In this document: positions 45,946-56,503 of the stretch, one piece after another
How the letters are laid out: every line of letters starts with the position of its first letter
How positions within the stretch are numbered: the first letter of the stretch is position 1
Origin: Podocnemis expansa
Taxonomy: Eukaryota; Chordata; Testudines; Podocnemididae
Length of the DNA stretch: 64,000 bases
Direction: 5' to 3'
Assembly (NCBI GenBank): GCA_007922195.1
Contig: ML682029.1
Coordinates: 235,787-299,786, forward strand
Notes under the pieces: model-generated
Told to the model about the DNA's origin: nothing
Databases searched by the model: none
The model's input: the letters and a program-made list of their open reading frames with translations, nothing else
Made by a program: the position numbers and the translations under genes

Positions 45946-46627
45946 TTTTCAGAGTATTCTTCTTGTCTCCTGTACCTGGACCTGCAGCTATATGTAGTGC
46001 TTAGCATCCAATTAAAAAGCAATCTTTTATGACAATCTAATGGCAGTGGAGGATTTAAATAGAAAGAGCTCTGTTCCTTGAAACTTTGTACTCATTTTGC
46101 TGTGCAAACCCTAGGGAAATCATCTCAAAATAGTTCCACTTTTCTTTCAGATTTCTGAATTTTATTGCACCAATAAATTTCAGTTAATGTAACCTTCTCG
46201 TTCACTGCCAATATGTGTTCATTGGCTAGTCAGTCACAATCTCAATTCTTATTTGAATGACAAGACCAAAAGTTGATTCCAAAAGGATCTTGCAAATACC
46301 CCTGACTGAATCTTTTCTGACCATTACAGACAAATTAAATGACATCAAACTCACTTGCAGGAATCAGGAATCTTGTGTGTGATGTTAAGATGTTGCTGGA
46401 CAGACTATTTACTTGGTATAAGAATTCCATGGCTTTTGAAGTAACTCTCCCTCACCTCACTCCCTATGACCATTCTTGAATAAAATCCCCTGGATGTACC
46501 ACAGCTTCTTGCATAGCATCTGAGCAGCTGGAGTTGGTTTTGCAGAGTCTACACAAATATCACATTCCAAACAAGATTCTCTTCAAACAGGGCAGGGCAC
46601 AGGACCCAAAATCCACACATCATGCTC
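45946..46627. other. Spacer
   Basis: No gene or repeat recognised apart from general similarity to other keratin spacers. Confidence 0.4.
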
Positions 46628-46781
46628 CCTCACAATAATCTGGACAAACTGAAGAAATGGTGGGAGGTCATAGGATTAAATTTAACAAAAACAAGAGCAA
46701 AGTGTTTATCTTAAGACGGAAGAATCAGTTGCACTGGTATGAAATGGGAAGAGACTGTCTAGGAACGAGTACTGCAGAGAC
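46628..46781 (+). mobile_element. Older CR1 fragment, left piece (interrupted by a younger CR1)
   Basis: Encodes a decayed RT segment (LDKLKKWWEVIGLNL-like) up to GTACTGCAGAGAC. It continues at 49868 with GAGACAGATCTGGGG and the next part of the same CR1 region (MDYKLNMSQQCNTA). GAGAC is repeated at the two junctions. Confidence 0.75.
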
Positions 46782-49700
46782 CAAAGCCCACAGGTAAGTG
46801 ACAATGTGGGTGATCTGGGGGAAGAGATGGAACTTGGAGGGGGGACTGTAGCACCAGCAATAAAAGAGAAGGTAGTTGGAACATGGGGGGAGGGGAATCA
46901 AATAATTGTCTTAAGTGCTCTACTGGAGCCCCAATATGTGAGGAGAGTGGGGGAGGAGAACTCCAAGAAAAAATGCAAGGAGGTTTATGTAATAGAATTG
47001 GAAATGACCATGACAAAGTAGGGAAATCAGCTGGACATCTTAGGTGCCTATACACTAATGCGAGGAGCCTGGGAAATAAGCAAGAAGAATTGGTAATACT
47101 AGCGCAGACAAGGAATCATGATATCATAGGAATAACGGAGATGTGGTGGGATAGTCTGCAAGACTGGAGCTTTGCCATGGATGGGTATAAACTGTTCAGG
47201 AAAGACAGGCAGGGAAGAAGAGGGGGAGGAGTAGCACTATATGTAGAAGAGCTCTATGACTGCACAGAGCTCCATTATGGAAGGGGAAGCGTGCCAATAG
47301 AAAGTCTGTGGGTTACACTGAGAGGGGAAAGCAACAAGGGGGATGTTGTGGTGGGGGTCTGCTATAGACCACCAGACCAGAAGTAGGTGGATGAGGTGTT
47401 CTATGGACAACTAGCGGAAGCTTCTAGATCACAGGCCCTGGTGCTCATGGGGGACTTCAATTACCCTGACATCTGCTGGGAGACCAATACAGCAGTGCAT
47501 GGGCAATCCAGGAGATTTTTAGAGAGTGCTGGGGACAACTTTCTAGTACAAATACTAAAGTAACCAACTAGGGACCTTGCACCACTCGACCTGCTGCTCA
47601 CAAACAGGAAAGAATTGATCAGGGACGTAGAGGTAAATGGCAAGCTAGGCAGTAGTGACCATGACATGGTTGAGTTCAGGATGTTGATTAAAGGAAGGAA
47701 GGAAAGAAGCAAAACAAAAACCCTGGACTTCAAAAGAGCAGATTTTGGCTCCCTCAGGGAACTGATGGGCAGGATCCCTTGGGAAGCTAATCTGAAGGGG
47801 AAAGGAGTCCAAGAGAGTTGGTTATATTTTAAAGAAACCCTGCTAAGGGCACAGGAAGTTGCCATTCCAGTTAGGAGAAAGAACAAACATGTGAGGCAGC
47901 CAGAATGGCTTAGCCGAGAACTCTGCTCTGAGCTTAAACATAAAAAGGAAGCTTACAGGAAGTGGAAGCTTGGTCAGATGACCAAGGAGGCATATAAAGA
48001 TATTGCTAGGGACTGCAGGGATAAAATCAGAAAGGCCAAAGGACAAATGGAGTTGCGGCTCGTGAGGGATGTAAAGGATAACAAGAAGGCGTTCTACAAG
48101 TATGTTAATAACAAGAAGAGGATCAGGGATGGTGTAGGTCCCTTGCTAAATGGGGCAGGCATACTCGTGACAGGATGAGGGAAAAGCTGAGGTGCTCAAT
48201 GCATTTTTTGCTTCAGTTTTCACAGGCAGGGTCAGCTCCCAGCCCACTACCATGGGTGTGGCAGATGGGAGAGAAGAAGAGAGGCCCTTGGTGACGAAAG
48301 GTCAGGTTAGGGACTGCTTAAAGAAGCTGGATGTGCACAAGTCCATGGGGCCGGACGAACTGCATCCAAGAGTGCTGAGGGAATTGGCCGATGAGATAGC
48401 AGCACCGCTGGCTGTTATCTTTCAAAACTCATGGAGAACGGAGGAGGTGCCAGAGGATTGGAAAAAAGCAAATGTAGTGCCTATTTTCAAGAAAGGGAAA
48501 AAGGAGGATCCAGGGAATTACAGACCAGTCAGCCTCACCTCAATCCCTGGAAAAATTATGGAGCAGATTCTCAAGAATCCATCCTCAAACACTTAGAGGA
48601 GAATAAAGTGATCAGGAACAGTCAGCATGGATTCACAAAGGGTAAATCATGCCTGACCAGTCTCATCTCCTTCTATGATCAGATGATTGGTTTTCTGGAT
48701 GCAGGAAGAACCGTTGATGTGATATACCTTAATTTTAGCAAGGCTTTTGATACAGTTTCCCACAGCATCCTCACTGGCAAATTAAGGAAGTATGGGTTGG
48801 ATAGGTGGACTATAAGGTGGATAGAAAACTGGCTAGATCAATGGTTTCAGCATGTAGGAATCAATGGTTCCATGCCTAGCTGGCAACTAGTAATGAGTGG
48901 TGTGCGCCAGGGGTCGGTCCTGGGGCCGGTTCTGTTCAACATTTTCATCAATGATCTGGATGATGGAATAGACTGCATTCTCAGTAAGTTTGTGGATGAC
49001 ACCACGCTGGGAGGACCAGTAGACACATTGGAGGGCAAGGACAGGATTCAGGGAGACCTAGATAAATTGGAACAGTGGGCCAATAGAAATCTTATGAGCT
49101 TCAATAAGGACAAGTGTAAAATCCTGCATGTGGGACGAAAAAACCCCATGCACCGCTACAGGCTGGGAAACATTCAGCTAAGTAGCAGCACCATAGAAAA
49201 GGACCTGGGGGTCATGGTGGATGGGAAGCTGGATATGAGTCAGCAGTGTGCTCTTGCTGCCAAAAAGGCCAATGGCATACTGGGCTGCATCAAAAGAAGT
49301 ATTACCAGCAGATCAAGGGATGTGATCCTTCCCCTCTCTTCTGCACTGGTAAGGCCACATCTAGAATACTGTGTTCAGTTTTGGGCTCCCCACTACAAAA
49401 AAGACAGGGACATGCTAGAGAGAGTTCAGAGGAGGGCAACCAAAATGATCAAAGGGCTGGAGCACAAGCCCTATGAGGAAAGACTGACAGCATTAGGCTT
49501 ATTTAGTCTGCAGAAGAGAAGACTGAGGGGGGATTTGATAGCAACCTTCAACTACTTGAAGAGATGCTCTAAGGAAGATGGAGCTCGACTGTTCTCGGTA
49601 ATAACAGAGGACACAACGAGGAGCAATGGTCTCAAGTTGCAGTTAGGGAGGTCAAGGCTGGATATTAGAAAAAAATTTTTTACTAGGCAAGTGGTGAAGC

Positions 49701-49867
49701 CTCGGAATGAGCTGCCGAGGGAGGTGGTAAAATCTCCATCTTTGGAGGTGTTTAAGGCCCGGCTGGACAAAACCATGACTGGGATGGTTTAGTGGGAGTG
49801 GTCCTGCCTCTGGCAGGGGGTTGGACTAGATGACCTCGTGGGGTCCCTTCCAACCCTATGATTCTAT
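46782..49867 (+). mobile_element. Young CR1 LINE, nearly complete ORF2, nested in an older CR1
   Basis: About 3.1 kb from a short leader through ORF2 to the 3' tail (GGACTAGATGACCTCGTGGG, CCAACCCTATGATTCTATG). ORF1 is missing, so it is 5'-truncated. Candidate target duplication GAGAC at 46777-46781 and 49868-49872. The surrounding older CR1 resumes on the other side, and a PLE inserted into that remainder at 50073. Confidence 0.9.
47038..49792 (+). pseudogene. CR1 ORF2 (endonuclease-reverse transcriptase), few lesions
   Basis: The apurinic-type endonuclease starts LRCLYTNARSLGNKQEEL, keeps [17 protein letters not shown] and the SSDHDMV box. The RT follows: KKANVVPIFKKGKKEDPGNY, FTKGKSCLTSL, LNFSKAFDTVSHSIL (motif A Asp kept), GSVLGPVLFNIFINDLDD, and the catalytic box as FVDDTTLGG (48988-49014), where the usual CR1 box is FADD. 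The C-terminus LQKRRLRGDLIATFNYL is intact. Lesions: TAG at 47384-47386, TAA at 47561-47563, frame breaks near 48176 and 48570. The last 453 codons are open. In active copies this protein nicks the target and reverse transcribes CR1 RNA. Confidence 0.85.
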
Positions 49868-50072
49868 GAGACAGATCTGGGGCATCGTCATGGACTACAA
49901 GCTAAATATGAGCCAGCAGTGTAATACTGCTTCAAAAGCAAACAGAATTTTGGGCTGTATCAGAGGGAGTATCCTATGCAAGAAGCAGGAAGGAATTCTT
50001 CTGCTCTACTCCATCCAGGCTTATTGGACCTCCGTTGGAGTACCACATCCAGTTCTAGGTTCCGCATTTCAG
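49868..50072 (+). mobile_element. Older CR1 fragment, right piece
   Basis: GTCATGGACTACAAGCTAAATATG, CAGCAGTGTAATACTGC and TTGGGCTGTATCAGAGGG continue the RT region broken off at 46781. Ends where a PLE is inserted. Confidence 0.75.
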
Positions 50073-50965
50073 CAATGCAAAGAGTCTCGTGGCACTTAAA
50101 GACCAACAGATATATTTATTACATGAGCTGTGGTGGAAGAAAATCCCACGTCATCAGACACTTTGAAGAGGGGGATCTTACAGAACTGGATGAAAATAAA
50201 TGCAGGGGAGTGTAACACATGGGATCAGGTCACGCTGCAACAGCAAATCAGAGCATTTGTAAGGATTCAAACTCTAGGAAATAGCACACAGAGGGAGGGG
50301 GAAGTCAAATTACCTGTTATAATGTTAAAAGAATCCATAGTCACGATTCAGCCGTGCTTTCACACAGTCTAATCTGCATATTATTTGAATTTTGGCTGTT
50401 TCTTTTTGGAGCCTTGATGTCCCATTGATTTTCTTGAGGACCATCATTACAAATCATCAATGGAGTGATTAGGAAGATGGAAGCACTCAGCAACTGCTTT
50501 TTTGTGTTGTGATTTCTGATGTCAGTTTTGTGCGCATTTATTCTTCTGTGTAGGGACTTTCCTGTTTGTCCAATGAATAAGGCATGAGGGCATTCCTGGC
50601 ACATTATGGCATAAATCATATTAGTGGACAAGCAGGTGAATGACCCCTTGATGGAGTAGTGGCTTGGTTAGGTCCTATGATGGTGTCTTTAGTGCAGATG
50701 TGTGGACAAAGTTGGAAGCGTGGTTTGTTGCAGGGCTGTGTGCCTGCTTTAATGTTTCTCTTGTTAAGTCTGTAGTTGCTGGTGAGCATCTGTTTAAGGC
50801 TAGGGGTTGTCTGTGGGCGAGGAAAGGTCTGAGTATTTGAGATGCTCTTATAAAAGTCCCTGACTGGAACACAGAACGAAATTGCAGGAACTGTAGATAA
50901 AAATATTGGATTCCCACAGTTTTCTTCAACATTTCATTGACTGTCAGGTCCCAGAAGATGAACGT
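50073..50965 (-). mobile_element. Penelope-like element, 5'-truncated copy with GIY-YIG remnant
   Basis: The 3' tail lies at 50073-50160 (AGAGTCTCGTGGCACTTAAAG, TTACATGAGCTGTGGTGG), followed on the minus strand by about 180 bp of 3' UTR. The endonuclease domain encodes NMIYAIMCQECPHALFIGQTG (50625-50565) and RRINAHKTDIRNHN. GIY-YIG is the endonuclease of Penelope elements. The frame is broken upstream (about 50700). About 890 bp of the element remain. Confidence 0.85.
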
Positions 50966-52194
50966 ATTCAACACATCAACATTTTTTTATTTCACTACTT
51001 GAAAGAAAAAATGTGTCCAGACCATACAACCTCTTCCTTAAGGACATGATATCATACTTCTGTGATCAGAGTAGATTTACTTGTTTGTTCATGGGGTTTT
51101 TTTTAAAGAGAAATGCAGCTATTGTCTTCAATACCAGAGCATACCTATGGACCAGTCCTTGGAACGGAAGAGCATAGGCATCACTATAGACTATCAGGGC
51201 TCTCTTCCGCAGTGGTAGTTCCAGAGGATTCACAAGGAGGGGCAAGAAACCCAGATATGGGATCACCTGGCAATAGAGGAACTCTTTCACTATACCCCAT
51301 CAAGCCTATTCATCTCTATTCCTGGACAATACAATACACTGAAGCACAAGAGGTTATATTCCTGGCAAACTTGAAGAAATGAAGCAAATCCATTTCAAAT
51401 GTCAGTTCTCGAGATTACTGCAAGCACTGCCCTGTCTGAGTCACTAAAAGACATGTTTCAATTAATCCCTCTCTTTGAGATATACTAGGATGAGTACTGA
51501 ATTTTAAGCTGCAGCATAAAACACAAAGAACTGCTGAGAAATAAACCTTTGACTATTAAGCATTTTGTCTTTCACCACCAGATCACCAGCTTCATTGCGT
51601 ACAAATGCCCTAATATTGCCATTGCTTGTCTGTAAATTATCTACTGAATTCTTCTTTTTTGTTTTTATTTCGTAAGTTGTAAGACCTAGGAATGCTGATC
51701 CTTTGAACTGCAGGGAAAGCATTTTATGCAAGGCCCAGAGCTAATAAAGCTGGGACTGGGCTAAACCAGCCAGTCTTACAATGCAGCAAAGCCAACCTTT
51801 TTCCAAAGGTGCTATTGAGTTTACATCCCTAATAGGACAGACAACAAGCCTATTTAATGAAGTGCTGAGTAGTCAAAACTCCTGATGCACTGAACAGGAG
51901 CTGTCTCTATCAACATTTTTTGATAAGAGACTATGAACTTTCCTGAGTAGTGCAGCAATGCTGGAGGTATCCAAACCTGGAGCAGTTTTGATCAAGTGAT
52001 GTGGAAACATTTGGTGACATTAAACAATAATAAATATAGGATCAGTGAAGCCAGAAAATCAATATTATAAGAGAGCATATATTGGAATTTGAAAGAAAAG
52101 GGCAAAGAAAACTGTCAAAATAAAGAACCTATGAAGAAAACAGGGTAGAAAGTATTTTCACAGTTCCATGAAGGGCCAAATCCTATCTCTTGTT
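50966..52194. other. Spacer
   Basis: No gene recognised. Short open stretches lack domains. The right part is probably the degraded 3' UTR and downstream DNA of the keratin wreck at 52195-52640. Confidence 0.4.
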
Positions 52195-52640
52195 TCCTTA
52201 TTGTAGCTCTGGACAGAGTTTGGTGCATTCAACACTTCAGAAAGCCAGGTCTCTGTGCTCAGTCTGTATCTTGCCGTTCATTTCTTGGTTCTACTCTTTC
52301 TCCCATGGATGTGCCAGCTGGGAACAGTTGCCATTAAGGTAACTAGGCCCCAGTGCCACCCCCACTAATACTGTGTTTTCCCAGAGCCATATGGGCTCCT
52401 GTGACTCCTAACCATATGGGTCCCAATGACTGGAAAATCTCCCAGCACCACAGGGAACACTGCCCGCCCACCAACCATATAATCCTTCCAGCATTGTTTG
52501 CATCACCACAAGGGCCTCCATCACCATCTCCAATATCAGCTGCCACTTAGAATCCCACTGTGCTTTCCTGAGAGAAACTACTGAGACTCACTCCTGGGAA
52601 AGTCATGACAGACAGTGAAGTATTTTCTATTGCCTATTAA
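52195..52640 (-). pseudogene. Beta-keratin wreck (core end, glycine-rich tail and 3' UTR)
   Basis: Found by nucleotide comparison, since no keratin reading frame survives. On the minus strand TTTCCCAGGAGTGAG...CTCTCAGGAAAGCACAGTGGG (52615-52553) follows the filament-core end of gene 1 (CTCCCAGGACCAGTCATGAG, CCTCAGCACAGTGGAGTGGG). A GGA/GGT-rich stretch follows (52545-52370). CCTAGTTACCTTAATGGCAA at 52350-52331 parallels the gene 1 C-terminal codons (AGGTACCTGAGTGGAAGC). Then GAAATGAACGGCAAGATACAG (52288-52268) and CCTGGCTTTCTGAAGTG match the gene 1 3' UTR. The Cys-rich head is not found; the PLE at 52684-54165 lies where it should be. The closest relative is gene 1, judged by its C-terminus and 3' UTR. 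Confidence 0.65.
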
Positions 52641-52981
52641 TTTAATTTAAATTGGTGATCTATAACTGTTCTGTTATGAATAGCAAAAAAAAAAAAAAAA
52701 CAACAACAAGGAGTCGTGTGGCACTCAAAGACTAACAGATTTATTTTTCGCATGAGCTTTCGTGTGGGAAAATCCCACTTCGTCAGATGCTTCAAAGATG
52801 GGGGAACTTACAGAAAGGAATAAAAATAAATGCAAGGGGGTGTAAAACATAGGATTAGGTCATACAGTAACAGCAAATCAGAGCAGTCGTTAGGTTCAAA
52901 CCATGGGAAGCCTGAAGTCAAATTACCTTTTGTAATGGGAAAAGAACCCATAGTCTCGATTCAGTCCTGTTTTCACAGAAT

Positions 52982-53659
52982 TTAGCCTAATTCGAGTTCA
53001 GCTGTTTCTCTTTGAAGTCTTGATGTCCCAGCCACATCTCTGATGATGGTCGTTAACAAATCCATCATCGAGTGATTAGGAAGATGGAAGTGCTCAGCAA
53101 CTGGTTTCTTTGTTCTTTGATTTCTGATATCAGCTCTGTGCTCATTCAGTCTCTTACGGAGCGATCGTCCTGTTTGTCCAATATATAAGGTGTTGGGGCA
53201 TTTCTTGCACATGATGGCATAGACCACATTAGTAGATGAGCAGGTAAATGAGCCTTTGATGGAGTAGCAGGCTTGATTAGGACCTATGATGGTGTCTGTT
53301 GTGCAGATATGTGGGCAGACTTGGCAGCCTGGTTTGCTGCAGGGGTGTGTGCTTGCTTCAGTGTTTCTGTTGTTAGATCTGTAGTTGCTGGTGAGTATCT
53401 GTTTAAGATTGGGTGGCTGTCTGTAGGCGAGGAGAGGTCTGTCTCCCAAGGCTTGAGAGAGAGAGGGATCATCTTTTAGAATAGGCTGTCGGTCCCTAAT
53501 GGTCTGTTGCAGAGGTCTGACTTGAGGATTGTATGTGGTGACTAGTGGTGTTCTGTTGTTTTCTTTCTCGGGTCTCTCCTGTAGTAGATGACTTCGGGGA
53601 ACCCGTCTAGCTCTGTCAATTTGTTTTCTTACTTCCCCAGGTGAGTACTGTAGTTTCAA
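52982..53659 (-). pseudogene. PLE GIY-YIG endonuclease region, open frame of 225 codons
   Basis: A Cys/His-rich lead (CSKPGCQVCPHICTT) typical of the PLE linker, then SSTNVVYAIMCKKCPNTLYIG with the GIY-YIG equivalents (YAI...YIG), QTGRSLRKRLNEHRADIRNQ with the conserved Arg and His, and PVAEHFHLPNHS. It is still open over this stretch but disconnected from the RT by frameshifts between 53660 and 53830. In an active element it would nick DNA for target-primed reverse transcription. Confidence 0.85.
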
Positions 53660-53832
53660 GAATGCTTAATAGAGATCCTCAAGGTGTTTGTCTCTGCCTG
53701 AGGGATGAGAGCAGATGCGGTTATATCTTAGGGCTTGGCTGTAGACAATGGATCGTGTGGTGTGTTTAGAATGGAAGTTCGAAGGATGTAGGTAACTACA
53801 CCGATCAGTAGGTTTTCGGTATAGGGTGGTGG

Positions 53833-54165
53833 TCATGCGTCTATCCCTGATTGTACTGTAGTGTCCAAAAAGTAGATCTCCTGTGTGGAGTGTTCCAGGC
53901 TCAATTTGATGGTGTCGTGGAAATTATTGAAATCTCTGTGAAAATCTTCAAGACCATCCCTGCCATGTGTCCAGATGATGAAGATGTCATCAATGTAGCG
54001 CAGGTAAAGAAGAGGTGTTTTGGGCTGAGACTTGAGGAAATGTTGTTCTAAGTCACCCATAAAGATGCTGGCATATTGTGGGGCCATGCAGGTGCCCATA
54101 GCAGTGCCACTGATTTGGAGATATAAATGATCTGTTATAAATGTCTGTTTCCCAGAAAAGTTGAA
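53833..54165 (-). pseudogene. PLE reverse transcriptase, C-terminal fragment
   Basis: MGTCMAPQYASIFMGDLEQ is followed by LLYLRYIDDIFIIWTHG, with the YxDD catalytic box (YIDD) intact, and LEHSTQEIYFLDTTV. The N-terminal two thirds of the RT are missing (5' truncation at about 54165). Confidence 0.85.
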
Positions 54166-54395
54166 AAAAGTGTTTAGCCTAATGCTTGCTGATACAAGGT
54201 TATCTCCTATCCATGAATATGGACCTTTTTTTCCCGCCTTTCAGGATTCTAGCAACAGTTGCATAATGGGGAAAATTTTGACTGGTAGATTTTTACAGCT
54301 GACTGCACAGAGATGACTTTCATCCAGCATGGTCTATATACATATAGGGATTTAAAGGGAGAACTATAAGACCAATTCTGTGATGCAGCATGGTT

Positions 54396-54401
54396 TTTAA
54401 T
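54396..54401 (-). terminator. Keratin gene 4 polyadenylation signal ATTAAA
   Basis: The complement reads GTCACTTGCATTAAAAACC, the same context as the gene 3 signal. It lies about 690 bp after the stop. Confidence 0.7.
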
Positions 54402-55087
54402 GCAAGTGACATTTGCAGTACACAGTTACAGGAAAAAAGTGAATACAGAGCAGCAAGAATGAAATTCCAGTGTTTGAAGAAGGGCTGGGACCGATCACCC
54501 ACTCCAAGGGCCTCATTGCAGACAAGGTGTTACTTTTGTTTTCTTATAACCACAAAGGCTGACAAACAAATTCCATTTGCAATCACTTCAAGTTCCTTGT
54601 TTCACCTCACTTGGTGGGAATATGGAAGCAGAGGACTAGGCAACTTCTCCATTACTGAGTTGTCATAAGAGAAGTTAAACAGAGACACTGAAGTTCCCAG
54701 TTGATGGAGAGGAGGGAACATACAGAGTCGCATTCTCCTTGGCAGTGAGGTTGCTTTTTTGCTCAACAAAGAGACATAACCGATGGCTATCTTGAAGACT
54801 CTTTCCTTCCTTCGGCAGTCACTGTAAATGGCCTGACTGTAACTCAGAATGGGTCCAGAGGTTAATAAAAGAATCAGCACATAGTTGGAAAAGCTTTAGC
54901 ACAAATTGTCTGAAAGCATTACATGACAAATACAGCCTGCTGTCAGTCAAAGGGCTGAGCACACAGAGCTCACATTGAGTTCATGTTTGCACAGCACTTC
55001 TGAAAACCAGGCCCAGAAAGTCTGGTGGGAATCTGTATCTTGTTTATTTCCCACTACATCCTTTTTTCACAGATATTACTGTTGGGT

Positions 55088-55468
55088 TTAACATACCCCG
55101 CAGTGTCCCCCAAAGTACCTACCACCATATCCCCCATAACCCCAATAGCCTGGGTAACCACAATATCCTCCATAACCATAAAGGCCTCCATATCCACCAT
55201 AGCCTCCTAAACCATATCCTCCATAGTCTCCATAGCCACCCCAACCAAATGTGCCTCCATAACGGGGGCCGACAACAGGTGCTCCCACGGCTCCCACTCC
55301 GCTGTACTGAGGGAAAGTGCTCATGATTGGTCCTGGCATAGTCACCACAACCGGGGAGGGTCTGATCACCACTTCGGAGTCAGGGCACTGCCTAACACAT
55401 GGTTCATTGCAGGTGCCACTAACGGGAGCAGGGCGGGCCACCCCGCATTCTGGATAGCATGGAAACAT
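55088..55468 (-). CDS. Beta-keratin (corneous beta-protein), gene 4, 126 aa
   Basis: The shortest intact copy. The start codon (55466-55468) gives the head [18 protein letters not shown]. The filament core follows: [32 protein letters not shown]. The tail is compact and Gly/Tyr-rich ([36 protein letters not shown]), ending [10 protein letters not shown] as in gene 3. The acceptor is CTTCCAG before 55489. Upstream in-frame codons beyond that belong to the intron. Minus orientation makes it tail-to-tail with gene 3. The shorter length comes from fewer glycine-rich repeats; the core is complete, so function is expected to be kept. Confidence 0.95.
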   Translation of the reverse strand: MFPCYPECGVARPAPVSGTCNEPCVRQCPDSEVVIRPSPVVVTMPGPIMSTFPQYSGVGAVGAPVVGPRYGGTFGWGGYGDYGGYGLGGYGGYGGLYGYGGYCGYPGYWGYGGYGGRYFGGHCGVC

Positions 55469-56373
55469 CTTTCTGTTGTGGAGGTACACCTGGAAGACAC
55501 AGAGGGGAATAGAATCAGAGGATGTACAAGTGCTGGTGGACAAAAGGCTTCAAATTTCCATTATTATTGTAGTGTGGTCTCCATGGGACGCGAGAGAGAT
55601 AGAAGAGAAATGGACTTAGTACTTTTTCATGACCATGTATTTGACTTTTCTGAAAGAAAATATGGGTGGGAAGATGATAACCATATCCTTTCCTTATAGG
55701 CTATATAATCAGCTGAGTCCAGTACCATAATGTGGTTCTTTGATTTTCCAAACACTGTGAAATCACCAATCATTGCTGAGGAATAAAGAGGTTTTCTTTT
55801 CTCTAAATGAATGGGGAGGGGGGGAATTGATTCAGTTCCACTGACTACCAGAGAACAATACTTAATCACACCTCTGAGGGGAAGCCTCGTCAATGGGTAT
55901 TTTTCCTCAGAATAAAGTAGGAATTTGTAGATTGGATCTCACCAATTGTTAATTTAATCCATTCTCTTGTCGCCAGTAGGGTGGAGTAATGGATGCTTCA
56001 ATATAAAGTAGAAGATGACTAGACTGAGCCTGTCTTAGCTAACCTGCAAAAATTTCTTCCTAATACACTTAAATGAAAAATAAACAAGCAAGTTTCTAAA
56101 GATACTCTAAAGATTTAAATGCCTTAATTCTTTTTCCAATTAATAAGAATTATGTTTCTTAATTTTCTCTCTTGCTTCTATTTCTCATTGACCTTCAAAT
56201 AATAAATCCCCCAGTGTCTAAACCCTCTTAACTAAACAAGAAAATTACTGAAGAATATCCTCATCCATTAGCAAAAGCCAAGACCATATCTACAAGATAC
56301 AGCTTTTAAATAGAAATGGACCATGCTATAAGATTTGTAGGGTTCCAAAGACACAGGGTCAAATAAGACTTAC

Positions 56374-56503
56374 CAAGTTCACTGAGGAGATGAAGGCTCG
56401 AAAAGTGTTTAGAAGAGATTGAGTTGTCAATGCTTTTATACTGTTCCTAGGACTGCCTGGAGATCTGAAATGCCAATTGTGGAGGAGGTCCTAATTAGTT
56501 ACC
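56374..56503 (-). promoter_or_regulatory. Exon 1 and core promoter of keratin gene 4
   Basis: Minus strand: GGTAACTAATTAGGACCTCC (56503-56484), CTCCAGGCAGTCCTAGGAAC, TATAAAA (56440-56434), exon 1 with TCTTCTAAACACTTTTCG and ending CAGTGAACTTG at 56374, donor GTAAGT (56373-56368). The intron to 55490 is about 880 bp and carries no gene. Confidence 0.8.

Larger units (their letters stand above)
52684..54165 (-). mobile_element. Penelope-like element (RT + GIY-YIG), 5'-truncated
   Basis: Minus-strand order: RT C-terminal part (54165-53833), linker, GIY-YIG endonuclease (to 52982), about 200 bp 3' UTR, hammerhead-like motif (52786-52758), terminal segment AATCTGTTAGTCTTTGAGTG and GACTCCTTGTTG, then a poly-A-type tail seen as A16 on the plus strand. 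It is the longest PLE here and the reference for all the tails and foldbacks. It lies between keratin gene 4 and the keratin wreck. Confidence 0.9.
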
